Part shown: piece by piece, positions 1 to 12,176 of the stretch
How the letters are laid out: each line of letters opens with the position of its first letter
Position numbering within the stretch: the first letter of the stretch is position 1
Assembly: GCA_963921215.1 (NCBI GenBank)
Contig: OY992509.1
Location: forward strand, 19,198,323 to 19,262,322
Origin: Scoparia ambigualis
Lineage: Eukaryota; Arthropoda; Insecta; Lepidoptera; Crambidae
Reading direction: 5' to 3'
DNA: 64,000 nucleotides
Position numbers and translations under genes: made by a program
Notes under the pieces: generated by a model
The model's input: only the letters and a program-made list of their open reading frames with translations
What the model was told of the DNA's origin: nothing
The model's database searches: none

Positions 1-32
1 TTCAGAATTCTTACAATGTATTAATTGCTCAC

Positions 33-74
33 CTTACGGCCCGCTAGCGACGCGCCGCCCGCCGCCGCGTACAT
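33..74 (-). CDS. candidate first coding exon (partial, 14 codons)
   Basis: On the minus strand an ATG at 74-72 opens 14 codons reading MYAAAGGASLAGRK, and the frame runs directly into an AAG|GTGAGC splice donor after base 33. The exon would continue in an exon left of the window. A second donor-like site, AG|GTGAG after base 99, would give an alternative 5'UTR exon. The start context is only moderate. A competing reading on the plus strand, ATG at 144 in a strong ACAAGATGG context, stops after 20 codons without a clear donor. The product cannot be identified from 14 residues. Transcript data would be needed; confidence is limited. Confidence 0.33.
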
Positions 75-230
75 GCACCGCCGCCGCGGCCCGCTCACCT
101 AGCGCGGCCCATCGCCTATCGCGCGCGCGCTCTCACCGACAAGATGGCGCGCGGCGCCGCCCCGCCGCCGCTCCACCGCATCCGTTCAACTGACACACAC
201 CTATAGCCGATAACGTTGCAACGTTAAACG
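75..230 (-). promoter_or_regulatory. CpG-rich promoter / 5'UTR region
   Basis: Bases 37-180 are very GC- and CpG-rich against an AT-rich background, as at insect CpG promoters. On the minus strand TCAGTT at 193-188 fits the insect initiator consensus and would put transcription start near 191. A YY1/pho-like AAGATGGCG lies at 141-149 in the opposite orientation. Upstream (200-235) is an AT-rich run of AACGTT repeats with no clear TATA box. Strand choice rests on the initiator and the two minus-strand donors. Confidence 0.4.
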
Positions 231-234
231 TTAT

Positions 235-1740
235 TTTTCACATCACTCGTTTTGTAACACTTCAAACAGTTAAGATTAACAGTTAACACAATGTTATTTT
301 TAACATTATTACAATTTGGAAAATATGTATGCATCTTCCTTAATTGCATTTAGATCTGATTAATTAGGCACCTGAAAGATAAAATAATCTACATTTTAAT
401 TATTTGATAGACTAGTAGGAAGTAAACACATAACAATACATCATCATAAATCATCATACGAGTAAATAGTTCTAACATGTTTCCACTTTTAGACCGACAT
501 GATTGCAATAAAGTACTAATGCAAAGAATACAGTTCAAACTTTTTCAGTGACAATATTCTTTCTAATATTTTGAGTTTCAATATGAAGAAAATATTTAAC
601 GTGGTTACAAACTAGTTGAGTCATACTGCGACTAAGAACTTTCGGCCACTCCTCCAAAAGGTCTCCTTCAAACGACAGGATAAAATGAAATGTAAACCGT
701 ATCTATATACATCTATCGGAACATGTCATGGATACGGTACAACGAGTACTTTATAAAACAAGAAGAAATGCAACGTTATTATAAATTAGGTTTATCCCAA
801 AATCGTAAAGCCTTAATCTTAGCCAGCTTATGTACGGCCCATTTTAAGTTATAATTGTGCAAAGCCTATAAGGCTGCTAACTAGAACACAACTTTAATGG
901 AACTTGCCGCCCTGCGGGGCCATTTCGACCCACAGCAATCTAATTTGATGTAAGCAACTCAATTTTTATAATTACACAGGTTAGAAGTCGAATTAGGTCG
1001 TTTCAAAATTATAGTATAGGTACATGGCTGTATTCTAAGGAACCATGTCATCAATTTAGTAATTTTACAAATAAGTAAGTGAGTATGGTGTATACCTTAG
1101 TAAATGTGTGCAATATTCTTCTTTATCATAAGGTGCTTGTATGTGGTGTGATACGTTAGTGTTTAAGAAAAAAAAGGTAATCATATTAACGACACTTACA
1201 AACTCTTTTCAAATAAGACTAATTTCAAACCAAACGAAAGAATCTGGTTTCTTTTAACAACCAATTGAGGTTTAAGTCAGTATAAATGTTACCTGGTTTC
1301 TTTTAAAAATCAACTGAGGGTTTAGTCAGTACACATTACGGTACCTGTATCAAGTTAAATCAATACTTCGGACTAGCTAACAACTGCATTTTAAGGGGCA
1401 ATCGGGGTTTCTCCCTCGAGTGCTCACGGCCCTGTACCGACCTACCACAATCTAAATTAATGCCAGCTAGTACCGCTTTGTAGGATTTCTCCACGACGCC
1501 TCTGGGACACACCTATGAAGTAGGTTCTACACCATTATCACACCATTGTTACTCCTAGTACATACTTAGTTCGCGGTTAGTTGATCATACTATGGTAATT
1601 ATTTATTCTGTGCTATGGTTTGCGTGGGAAGTCGCCTTTGCTGTGTAGCGGCTAGATCCACCTATATCGACAACCGGTCAGGACTTTAATTCTACTATTT
1701 TGGATGTTTTAAACATCTACGATCGTATCTCAGTGGCTTG
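235..1740. other. non-coding stretch, one small tandem duplication
   Basis: No coding sequence or RNA gene is recognisable. The only structure noted is a 49-bp tandem duplication at 1244-1292 and 1293-1341, both starting CTGGTTTCTTTTAA and diverged by several bases. Confidence 0.5.
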
Positions 1741-1750
1741 GACCATACAG

Positions 1751-1840
1751 TTACCTCTTAGAGCTGAATTACTTTGATATTACTATGCAAAATTCGTATG
1801 GGAATTCGCATAGTAAGATTGTAGTAATACTAAGTTGGTG
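1751..1840. repeat. short palindromic repeat, family C copy 1
   Basis: About 90 bp forming an imperfect hairpin: ATTACTTTGATATTACTATGC on one side and the degraded complement CATAGTAAGATTGTAGTAAT on the other, around CGTATGG. Four relatives are at 25606, 45205, 51083 and 58688. Confidence 0.55.
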
Positions 1841-1874
1841 ATAAGGCCTAAATTTTTTGACGTTTGGACTATAA

Positions 1875-2125
1875 ACTGTGTCGCGTAGCGGTGAAAGAAT
1901 ACTACTTCCCCCTCTCTTCCCTTGGGTGTCGTAAAAGACGACTAAAGTCTGCACATACATCCAACAGCTTAAAGCGGCGATGGGCTCACCACCTGTCACG
2001 CTAAGCACAGGTGCAGTTGCTATTTGGTGAAAAGTGAACTATGGCAGAGAACTGCTTTTGCGGTCCTCATTGCCTAGTCTCTGACTAACCCTTCGGGGAT
2101 AAAAGTCGTGATTGTGTGTACCTAT
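1875..2125 (+). repeat. dispersed repeat family A, copy 1
   Basis: Full-length style copy starting ACTGTGTCGCGTAGCGGTGA, passing through TGGGTGTCGTAAAAG and ending CCTTCGGGGATAAAAGTCGTG. At least 13 other copies in this window define the family at roughly 250 bp. It carries no open frame and usually ends in a TATG microsatellite. The 39-bp flanking duplication of another copy (47784) suggests spread by a non-LTR retrotransposon. Confidence 0.75.
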
Positions 2126-2177
2126 ATGTAATTAGGGACGGTTTAAAAATAACTGCATCGCACCCTGACCTCTAACT

Positions 2178-2425
2178 AATTTAATTTATTTTTTTATTGG
2201 CAACGGGTAAGCGCTTGGCCTTCATCTCACCTGATGGTAAGTGACGATAAGGCCGAAGGTGGAAGCGCGCTTCACCCGGAATCCTCAACCACTGAGGAAC
2301 TGGCTATCTTATCTCTAACTGCCGGAACACAACAATGCTATAAACATCGTTGTTATGGCGACAGACTTAGATAAGATGGTGGTAGCTAGCCAGGTGGACT
2401 TCACAGCCCTACTACCAACCAAAAT
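2178..2425 (-). mobile_element. SINE-B, 5'-truncated copy
   Basis: Matches the body of the SINE at 15192-15544: CAACGGGTAAGCGCTTGGCC, then GATGGTAAGTGACGATAAGG, then GATAAGATGGTGGTAGCTAG. The tail lies at the left, so the SINE is on the minus strand. Homology stops at CCAACCAAA, before the tRNA-like head. Confidence 0.7.
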
Positions 2426-2462
2426 TTACAGCGAGTTTCCCTTGTTACGTTTTATTTTGCAC

Positions 2463-2615
2463 TATTTGGTTGGCGATAGGGTTTGTTCTAAGTCCACCTG
2501 ACTAATTATTAACATCTCATTTAAGTATTGTGGCCATAACAACAATCTTAAGCTACAGGTTTCTTCCGATAGTTACAGATAAGATAGCCAGTACGGCGTT
2601 AGTAGATTTTAGGTA
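2463..2615 (+). mobile_element. SINE-B, degraded inverted copy
   Basis: Diverged complement of the preceding copy: GTAAGTCCACCTG-like, GGCCATAACAACAATC and AGATAAGATAGCCAGT segments appear in reverse order. The two copies lie tail-out, so this may be one inverted arrangement or two insertions. Confidence 0.5.
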
Positions 2616-2939
2616 ATAATACCTCGGCTTCCGGTAAAGATTACATAAATATACATTTCAACACACTTGAAGGGTACAGGGGAAAAAGGTTCTTTGTCAA
2701 CTTTTCACTCAAATTGAGTTAACAATGCCATCTATTGCAAAATTAAAAAGCTTCTTGGCTATATCAATAAAACACGCTAAAAAAGGTCTAGGTGCAAAAG
2801 GGAATCAAAATAAAATTGTATGGCTGCATCAAAGAAAGATCAATGTCATCCTTGTTCCAGAAAAAAGGATCATTGTCTATGGACATTGAACTTTTTTGTC
2901 GTTAGTTTTGACAGCTGGCTGTCCGTCAGTTGTTCATTT

Positions 2940-3165
2940 CATGGCGGTGTTTTCGCGCTATTTTTGCAGTTTCTCCCGTGTTCTTTTAGCAACAACACGT
3001 GTTGTGAGACTCTATTTTAACTCAATCTACCGCACAAAACTAAATATATTTTTTAAATAAGTTTAATATACTTACTTATAATATATTATTATATAATATT
3101 CTACATACTTGAAATTGGCTTAATGTTAAACGCGAAGCCATTAATTAAGATTAATAATAATAAAT
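2940..3165 (+). repeat. single arm of a foldback-type repeat
   Basis: Contains CGTGTTCTTTTAGCAACAAC, ACGTGTTGTGAGACTC and CTTGAAATTGGCTTAATG in the same order as the right arm of the inverted repeat at 53749-54193. Here only one arm is present, so it is a truncated or solo copy. Confidence 0.6.
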
Positions 3166-3587
3166 TCGCGCTATTTACTTCCTGCGATATTTTGCATAAA
3201 TTTTATAAACTATAATTGAGTAATTAAAAACATTAAATAGAGTTACAATTGAAAATGCATAAATACTAAAATTGTAAAAAAGATTATTGTCAATTGACTA
3301 TGATCTTTGTTGAAATAATGTTGTGATTACATTATTTATTCATAACAGTAATTATACCTAAAAAAATAATGAAGAATGCAAACCCCAATTATAATATACC
3401 TAAGCTACATAACATAGTTTTAAGTGCCACTGTATGAAGGTGTTAAATAAATAAGGTTACAAAGAAAATAAAGGTTTTTCTTTTTTCTCACAATAATTCA
3501 CATTTGACAATGACCCTTTTTTGCTCGTAAAGTGAGCCTTATTACATCGTTCTTAGAGCCATAAACCGAACTATAACACACTTGCGT

Positions 3588-3712
3588 AATAATAAGATAG
3601 CCAGTTCCTCAGAGTTGAGGATTCCGGGTGAAGCGCGTTTCCCCCTTCGGCCTTATCGTCACTTATTATCAGGTGAGATGAAGGCCAGGCGCTTACCCGT
3701 TGTAGAATAAAA
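3588..3712 (+). mobile_element. SINE-B, tail fragment
   Basis: Complement of the SINE-B tail: AGATAGCCAGTTCCTCAG, GAGGATTCCGGGTGAAGCGC, GAGATGAAGGCCAGGCGCTT, followed by an A-rich end (AATAAAAAAAT) as expected for a SINE 3' terminus on the plus strand. Confidence 0.65.
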
Positions 3713-4336
3713 AAATATATATTGCACACTAGTGCATAATAGAATTATCCCTACAAAGTTAATTTAACTGCAAATTATATGCGGGTAAACAGAGCATTTT
3801 CAATTTAACCGGGTAATACAGTTTTCTTTTTGTAACAAAAACGAGGGTTTATGCCGCTGAAAATCCATTTACATATTTGGAATAAATAAATGTGTCCCTA
3901 ATTAACATATGCAATCAATCTTTTTTAAAAAAGACAAACATTTTTGTGAATAAATTAACTATTTTAAATAAACACGGAGTAATTTACCAAATTATTTATT
4001 TTGTCAATAAACTAACCTTAATAAAATTCGTAACATTATTGATTAATTTATTATATTTTAATATCTGCATGTAGGCTGTTTTTTGCCCTTTGCCTTATTA
4101 CTTATTATTATTGTTGTAATAAAATCCTCGGCTCCATTATGCCCTCGTCTTCGGCTCGGGCTCATAACCCGCCTCGATTGTAATGACCAACATTGCACAC
4201 TAGTATCATAATGTACTTTTATTATACAACACAAAACACTTTTGACAAAGAAAAAGAAAAAAGTAGTTCGTAGTAAGAGGGTACAATAAGCATTATCATT
4301 TTAAATTAACTTTATGATTGTTACCGTTTATCTACA

Positions 4337-7300
4337 CTGCCGTACTTAAGCTAAAAAAGGGTTAACCCTCGTTTGATCAATTTTGAGTTAATAATGCAAA
4401 GTTACAAAGCGCAAAATTCTTTACATTTTGATCTAGGTACCATACCTGTATCATTATTAGTTATAGAGATACAGCTTGTCGGTGAACAGTTAAGTGACAC
4501 TATTTTTACGATTTACTTAATTAAAAATCAGCTAAGCCACAATACTAGTCTATAAGGGGGCTAAAGTATCATAACTTAACGAAGTCTAGATATTTTTGTA
4601 AAAATTGCTTAGCTTTAATAGGGTTATTCATTTATGCTAGACTTAAATTAAGTTAAGGGACTTTAACCCTGCTAAAGGCTAGTATATTTTAAGCTAATTT
4701 ATGTACAAAACTAAACTATAAATAGGTTAACAACAAAAACTGAATTACAAATCAGTTAAGATCCTTTAACCCTTCTTATGCCAAGTAAAATAAATTCATT
4801 TTAAACACGTCATCCTTGGTTTAAAAAAGATTAAGCCTCATTAATAGGCTAGAACACAGTTATCTGCAGTTGCATCTCGTGCCACGGACGCACACGGCAG
4901 TTGCAATAATTGTCAATATTTGACAATTATTGTATTATGTATTGTTAAGTATATGTATAATTGACAATATTTGTCAATTATTGTCAAATCTAATTTCCAT
5001 TAGAGTATATTGTTCTATCTGTGATTTGGCCGGAGAGTCTACGAGCGGCGAATTTCGTCGCGTTCCCGCTAAAACACAATGTCTCGTAATATGGAAAGGT
5101 AAGTCATTTCTTGAATATAGGTTTTTATTATAGACATTATGATTTTACTTGTATAGCTTGACCACGACCGCTGTACCGCTGCTGCCATACATGTTAGTAG
5201 GTATGTACTTGCTGCCATACAAGTTATATATACAGCTATGCGATTCTTTAAGCGACATATAGACGCTGCGCGCATAGGTGTGGTCATAGATCTTACAGCC
5301 GTCACATCTTTGCTGCAGTCACGGCTGTGATCAAAGTTGAGGCTGTTTTATTTACAGAATACCAATTGTATACCTACAAGAAAGGTCAAAGAAGTGTTTC
5401 CCTATCACGCCGCGCGCCGATTACAGCCGTGCGGAGCTTGTGTCGAACAGCGTTGAAAACTATTTATAGGTACGTACATTTTCAACTACATAATAGCATC
5501 TTCAGGATGAAACAAAACACTAATTTATCTAAAACTAAATACTCGCGGGTGGAGCTGTGCACAAATATTAGTAATCTTCCTAAAAACTATTACCTACGTT
5601 TGTTCAAAAAGGTAATTAAATAGCATTTACAAATTAATTATTATTATTGTTGATTGATTTTATTATGAATTCCATTTGAAATAAATAATAATGTTTTAGT
5701 GAACAAAAGCCATGGCAAAAGAGAACAACAAAATTCTAACATTTCGATTTTAAAAACATCTCAAAATCCCAAGGAAAGTAAAGTATTATGGAAGTCATAC
5801 GTTGTTTGACAAGTTTTATTTATCTTTTTATTAATAAATGAATGGAGGATTTTCACAATAACTAAAATACCTACCTGTACCTATACTTAAATATGAAACG
5901 TTTTTTTTTTGTTTTAGATGACTTGATGGAAGAACTTTCTAATTGGTCTTTGGAAAATACGTTTAAGAAAACCATTCATGAGACTGTTAATGATGAATCG
6001 GAAGTTAATCTTGACTACAATAGCGACGATTCTGTTAAGGACAAAAATTATGAACCTAATAAAGATAACTATGATTCAAGCTGTAGTGAAATAAGCAATT
6101 TATCAGAACAAACAACATTCTAATCGTGTATATCAAGTGAAAAGATGCATATTTTCTACAGAAAAACTTCAGACACTTCTTGATAAAAAAAATGGCAATT
6201 ACCTGTGACATGTCACATATCCTCACTATCTGAGAACGACGGTCCAGTAAATTTAGATAATGACTGAATTAGTAACATTAGAAAATCTTATAGGTCCTAC
6301 AAAGGAATCATCTGACAGTGCTAATCACTTTCTACCTTCTACAAAGAAGCCATGTCTGGAGACTGTTGTAGGCGTCAATGTAATTGCAAAGGGTTATACG
6401 AGCAGTGATTCTGATAACGAATAAAGTTTTATCTAACCACAACAATAAAAATATTGCAAAACTATAGTTGTCCATAAACCAAATAACTGTGCCTAATATT
6501 TGATGCTTCACCCAAAAATGTTGTTGATTCGAGGGGAGTTGACAGCTTGAATCGCGATTCAAATATACCTACTTATGGTATCATGGCTTAATGGGACAAT
6601 TAATTTGCCAAATTCAATAAATAGCAATAACACTCAGAAGACAGGTACAAATAACAGCTATGAGTCAGGAATGTCGCAAAAAGTATAAAAGAAAGTTGTG
6701 ACTCCAGCTAAATGGAAAAGAAAAAACGCAAGCAAGTTAGCGAGATTGCAAGGATCTCCGTATCATTCTACAATGGCCAAAAAGAAACCTGATGATGTAG
6801 GGAGTCGTATGCTCAAAGCTCATTGTTCATGCATAATTTACTTTTAGGTCACCAAGAACATACTTATATCAGACGTATACCATCGTTAGAAGTTAAAACC
6901 ATAAAGCTGAATTGAAACATAAAATTACAGTGCAGTCATATACATTGTCAGCATTAATCGTACAATAATATAACGTAAACAAAGTACTTCATAAACTATA
7001 TTATTTCAGATATAAAGTCGGATTTAGGCAAAAAAAATATTTTTATTATTATATTATTAAAGATTTAAATGAGTCTTTAAAAATATTAAAGGTAAGAATG
7101 GTTACCATAAGTAAAACCCAAAAAACTGTTACATATAATAGATTTTGTATTAAAATTTGACAAAAATATTTTAAAATTTTGTTTGGCTCTCTTGAAAACC
7201 TGACTTTTTCTAGATACGACCTTATGCTTTTCATGTTCAGAAGTATTTAGTATGTAATGTTGTGTGACTACGTAAAATTTTATGGATCTAATTTTGATAA

Positions 7301-8137
7301 TTATTATGCTAAGGACTTACAGATTTTTAATTTTATAATGTATAATTGAAACAATTTTAAAACAAAATTATTTTAAGCTTTTGCAAAATTTTAGTGATCT
7401 CATGTTAAACGTTTTCGAGAAATTTAATAACTTTAAAATACGACGTGGAAGATACGATGTAACTACGATAAGGTTAAATTTTATGATGTTGTTTAATTAT
7501 GTGTATGTTTTTATTACACATTTTCTTTGATTTAATGGTTTTATTTTTTCAACTTATCAATGATCTTTGCTAAACTATAACAGGGTTAACCACGAGTAAT
7601 AAATACATAACTTTATTTTAGCTAAGTAATGTCTTGTAAATTCTTGCTATACTTTTTAAATTATTTCCTTTTCTTAGTTATATATAGGCTACAATACCTT
7701 AGCCATTATCTTATTTAGGATTGTGCTGCTGTTTCTCATATAGAAAGCTTAGTTATAAACCAGTTAAGAAGCTTAGCTATCTTATAGCTAAGCATTTCTG
7801 AATAACTTTGAAGTAAATTATTGATTGTGACAGTTACCCGAAATTACTACGCTAAAAGTCAGTTACGGTATGGTTAACCCTGTTTTAGTGCCGTAATTAT
7901 TTTAACTTTAGAAAAAATACTTAGCTTAATTAAAAAAATCATTTTTTGGAATTTTACTGTCAATATTTTAAAATGGTAATAACACCCTAAGGTAGAGTAC
8001 AATATGACCTATTTTTGTGTAGAAGAACGTTTTCTCTATCTAGTATAGTTTTTTAGAGACATCATTTCCCACGTTTTTTGACGATATCTCAAAATCGACT
8101 ACTTGGGGTTAACCCTTTTCTAGCTTAAGTACGGCAG
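4337..8137. mobile_element. 3.8 kb TIR DNA transposon, decayed, TACA target duplication
   Basis: The ends are inverted repeats: CTGCCGTACTTAAGCTAAAA at 4337 and its complement ending TTAAGTACGGCAG at 8137, continuing inward through AGGGTTAACCC on both sides (about 33 bp). Both ends are flanked by TACA (4333-4336 and 8138-8141), a 4-bp target duplication. The interior contains open segments with splice-like borders near 5513-5611 and 5930-6123, and downstream pieces reading SSDSDNE and TPAKWKRKNASKLARLQG, interrupted by stops. The last segment resembles a lysine/arginine-rich KWKRN motif I associate with insect transposon-related proteins; this is weak recall. A 4-bp duplication would fit Sola-type elements among others, but the superfamily is not established. 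Confidence 0.68.
5893..6123 (+). pseudogene. acidic coding fragment inside the 4.3-8.1 kb element
   Basis: A 76-codon open frame whose upstream side is a polypyrimidine tract and TTTTAG, a good 3' splice site at about 5929, so the likely exon starts there and reads DLMEELSNWSLENTF. The middle is rich in Asp, Glu, Asn and Ser (DYNSDDSVKDKNYEP). After the stop at 6121 related acidic sequence continues in other frames (PSTKKPCLETVVG, then SSDSDNE), ending near 6423, and a basic segment follows near 6705-6760. It looks like the N-terminal, acidic part of a transposon protein broken by stops. No catalytic residues can be identified. Confidence 0.35.
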
Positions 8138-8141
8138 TACA

Positions 8142-9600
8142 GCCAAAGAGCTGCATTTATCACTGTAGTTACGTGGTAATTGCAGGTTGCGCTAAACTAA
8201 TCAATAGTGTGATTACGAAATGCCGGCACTAACCTCGCCAATAAGAACCAGTTTTGAACTAACTAGAATGGTACAATCAGCAACGAAAGTCATCAATAAT
8301 ATAATATTAGTGTCATATTATTTAGAAAACGTTGATACAGCTCTCAGGTTTGGCATGTAATTTTGTAATTTTAATATTTATTTTAGTAAATGGGTCAATC
8401 CTGAGGCACTTGATTTTGAAGGTCACAGCAAAATATAAATTATATTATACAACTTACTAAATGAAATTAGCACTTATAAGTTTACTTTACTTATGTAGTA
8501 TTGAAACATATCAATTAAAACCAATATTTTACAGAATGAATTGCATAAACATTCATTTGAAACTGAAAAATTGGGTGATTTGACAAGCATTTTACATGTC
8601 ACACACGCGGCGCTCAGTGTGATAATTATTGGGTATCATATTTTTTACATTAATAAGACTGCGTTAATTAATACTTGTAGAATACGAAAAGAGTGCCTCT
8701 ATCAAATCATGAATTAATTGTTTTAATATAATCAAAACCCTTGTGTCTGTAGTCGTTCAATAAAATGTCACGCGGTGGGCAAATGTTGAATACGCGCGAC
8801 GAAATTATGTTTACCTACTTCATTGAATACGTGGTAATTGTCGCGATTGGTCCAAACCATCGCCAGTTGTGCTGCAGAGCTTCGTCAGGAAAGAAGAGGC
8901 TCTAGCTTAAGCGCGACTACTTTATTTTTAATATCTTTTTAAAATTTAATATTTACTTTGGTTCGGTAGGTAGGTATAGCTCGTATCTTGTTTTGCTACT
9001 AAATTAAGAGTAGTTACACTTAACTGTCCCGAGAACATGGTTGCAGTCATCCCTGAGTAGGTATTAAAATCAAAATTAATCCGATTTTATTTAAAGTTAT
9101 ATATAAATAGCTTCATTTTTAAATTGTCGTCAGATCTATGGCTGTAAAATCCATGATTTAAGCCATGGATCTGTTTTATCAGCCGTCTATCTGACCAAAC
9201 ATTCTGTGAAAATTAATTTCTCTGCATAATTACCGTGCCTTATTGAAAGACTGACACGTTTTTAAACCTTCTTTTGCCATGTAATTTTTGTTTTCACCAG
9301 TCACGATGAAAAATAAATGCCACGGCTCTGACGCGAAGAACGCTTCACCCAGGATTGACACTTTTTACTCCTTATGACCATATAAAAATAGTATTAATGT
9401 ATTTAAATTTTAATTGCCCGATCCAAAGCGTGTAGGAGAATGTTAAGTATTAGCATTTTTGTCAACGTATTGTTAATGTTGTTATCATAAACAGTATTTT
9501 TTGCAATAGTTACTAACTCGTGTTTCACACGCTAATAAATGACAAAGTTTAAACTCAATAATATTATGTAGGATTCGCATCATAAAATTACAAATATTCC
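8142..9600. other. non-coding stretch, nothing recognised
   Basis: AT-rich sequence without a supported gene, RNA or repeat. There is no open frame above about 60 codons. Confidence 0.4.
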
Positions 9601-9604
9601 ACTA

Positions 9605-9700
9605 AAAGTGAAATACAGCCTCGGCGGCGGCTGATCAACACAGCCGCCCGGATATTGGAAGACATGGTTCGATTCCCACTTGAGACAATAATTTTTTAAA
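9605..9700 (+). mobile_element. tRNA-like SINE head, diverged
   Basis: CAGCCGCCCGGATATTGGAA followed by TGGTTCGATTCCCACTTGAG matches the anticodon-arm and T-arm layout of the tRNA-like units at 22.1-23.3 kb, with a conserved B box (GGTTCGATTCC). The D-arm part is strongly diverged. Confidence 0.5.
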
Positions 9701-9774
9701 CGTTTCAATATTTTATTTGTATTTATTCGTAAATCTTGCGTTAGAAAGAGTAACAAACATACATACATACCAAT

Positions 9775-9818
9775 ATCTATCCTCACAAACATTCGCATTT
9801 ATAATATTAATATGAGTA
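9775..9818 (-). mobile_element. Helitron-like 5' end fragment
   Basis: TCACAAACATTCGCATTTATAATATTAATATG is the complement of the TATTATAAA..CGAAAGTTTGTGA start seen at 20100 and 56392. Only the first ~40 bp remain. Confidence 0.45.
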
Positions 9819-10100
9819 AGTTAATGCAGACTGGTGAGATTATTTTGTATTCTACACACATAATAGCTTTCAAGTTCTATACTTACTTTTAATTTTAACA
9901 CGAGATGTACGAGTACGTACAGAGATGTAACTTTGGTAAATATCCCGCTGGCTGGAGGTCGGTTAGAACTGTTTATATTTCCGTTGTTTATACGAAACAA
10001 ATTCTGATTTGAGCATAATTTAGTAAAACAAAACCAGATCTAATTCTCTGCATCACTCATAAGTCTCCCAGACATGTGATTCCGCTGGGTGTAGACACAT

Positions 10101-10268
10101 ACCCCCAAGGTTTAGTCAGAGACTAGGCAATGAGCACCACAAAACCAGTTAGTCCACGTTTCACTAAATAATAACTGCACATGTGCTCAGTGTGATAAGT
10201 GGAAAGCCCATCGCCGTTCTACGCTGTTGAATGTATTTGCAGTTTTTAGTCCGTTGGTCGCGTGAAGC
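10101..10268 (-). repeat. family A, copy 2 (truncated, diverged)
   Basis: Reverse-oriented copy: TTTAGTCAGAGACTAGGCAA, then AACTGCACATGTGCTCAG, then TTTTTAGTCCGTTGGTCGC. It lacks the 5' GCGTAGCGGTG end. Confidence 0.65.
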
Positions 10269-10767
10269 CTTGAATCCTTTATCGAAACAACTTTAGTTCT
10301 TTAGAATTGAACGTGTGCTTGTCAACTTGACGTAAAGTTACAGCGATATGGTTTTAAAATGTCCAGCCACTTTCGAGGTTGACTGTAAAACAGCGATGCC
10401 AAAAGGTTCAAAGAACGTTAAGATTGACCGATAACCACAAATATCGTGGTGTTCCTAAAGTAGGGTTGTACTTAAATCACCACAATTCCGTGTATTACAA
10501 ATTAGTTTTACGCGTAGCGACTTATCTACACCTAAATACGGTAAAATTTAGTGGAAAAATAGATTTACTAGCTATAATTTAATCATAATTAGGCTTAATT
10601 TTATGATAATAGAAGAAAATGAGGTGGTATGTTAATTTACTTTTCGATAAGACTTCTTAAGTGTTTATTTCAAAACGTGTATTCAAGTGAAATTAGGTTT
10701 CACTTGGGGTTGGCATTTTTATGTACAGTCGGAAGTAGTTTAACACTGAATTACCATGTCACACCTT

Positions 10768-10985
10768 ACATACATACATAATATATACTCACGACTATTA
10801 TCTCCAAAGGGTTAGTCAGAGACTAGGCAATGAGGACCGCAAAAGCAGTTCTCTGCCATAGTCCACTTTTCACCAAATAGCGACTGCACATGAGTTTAGC
10901 GTGACAGGTGGTGAAGGCCATCGCTGCTCTATGCTGTTGAATGTATGTGCAGTCTTTAGCCCTTTAGTCGTCTTTTACAAACTGT
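10768..10985 (-). repeat. family A, copy 3
   Basis: Begins in a TACA microsatellite (TACATACATACATAA), then GGGTTAGTCAGAGACTAGGC and CTATGCTGTTGAATGTATGT, ending near GTCGTCTTTTACAA. The 5' terminus is missing. Confidence 0.7.
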
Positions 10986-12098
10986 CGTAGTATTCTTTCA
11001 CAAAATAAAACACGAACGATCCACCAGAGGGTATGACACGTCACACCTTAGTTGTTTCACGTTGTTAACTCAACAATTATGGATAAATGGTAGACAAATG
11101 GAAGGAAATCGTCTTTAACAAACAGACTAGTAATTGATAATAATAGAACCGAAGCATTAAAAACGTCTTTTGGACTTATTTGATAGTATTTATTTTAGTT
11201 TGTTTACGTAGGTAAAGTAAAAGAAATTAAAACCTACATGTACTGTCCTAACGCTGGAAAAATGCTTCATCATTGACATCAAGTTATTGCTACAGTAAAG
11301 TATCAATCTATGTTAAAAAAGGTAACAGAAAAAAACACTGTTAAAGTAAATAAAACCTCGATACAAAACGATATAATACGTTTATGTGTTAGATAAAGTC
11401 TCGTAGTATCGAAATAATGCTGTCGTAGTAATTCGTAGCTCGTAGAAGCTACGACTTGCTACGACACACAAATTGCAAAGATCTCTGAGATAAAGTAGAA
11501 TTTGTATTTTTTCTGAAAACATACGATGTTGATTAAGTTTAAATCTTTTTACCATTGACAATGGTTATCAGATGCGAATCGCCTGAGACGTATTTTTGAA
11601 CATAGCTCCAAGGATTTTAAGAGGATCTAGATGGGAATAGTACCATGAGATAAGGAATTTATCGAAACACGTGTGAGCGTTTAAATTTTGAGGCTAGTAA
11701 CTTTTTTTGAAATTTTGAAAAATAAAAAAATTGGGTTTTTGGGGGGTGTTTGTTTACTAAATTGTAAATCGGAAAAAAAACCGACTTAAGAAAAAAAATG
11801 ATCCTAGCCGGTATTAGTTTACCTACAAAATAGGGAAAAAATTATGAAAATCGGTTAATAATTGTGACCTTTTAGGTGGTCCCTTTAGATTTGGAATTAC
11901 AGAAAAATGGGTATTTCCTTTTGTTAAAGTGATATAGCTTCTATGATTATTGATCGATCGTCATGGTTAAAAGATGCGGATGCAGGTGAGAAGTGCATTC
12001 GTGTTAAAATTTCGAAAATCTATGTGAAATTTATAATTTTCGTATTCATTTTCAATGCAAATGCCAATCAGTCCACCCGTGACCACGGCCGCCGGTGC

Positions 12099-12176
12099 AA
12101 CTCGGTCGAAACGTCGGGTATAAAAGGTATGCGTAGAATGCCTTTACTAAGTAGTTTTGCGTTAAATCCTGTCTAA
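12099..12176. repeat. dispersed repeat with CGGTCGAAACGTCGGGTATA core, copy 1
   Basis: Shares AACTCGGTCGAAACGTCGGG, TATAAAAGGTATGCG and TAAGTAGTTT with the copy at 56526-56600. It is non-coding and its origin is unknown. Confidence 0.55.

Noticed and set aside
5327..5623. 98-codon open frame inside the TIR element
   Set aside because: It spans probable splice borders (acceptor near 5512, donor near 5611) and carries no motif. It was kept only as part of the decayed element.
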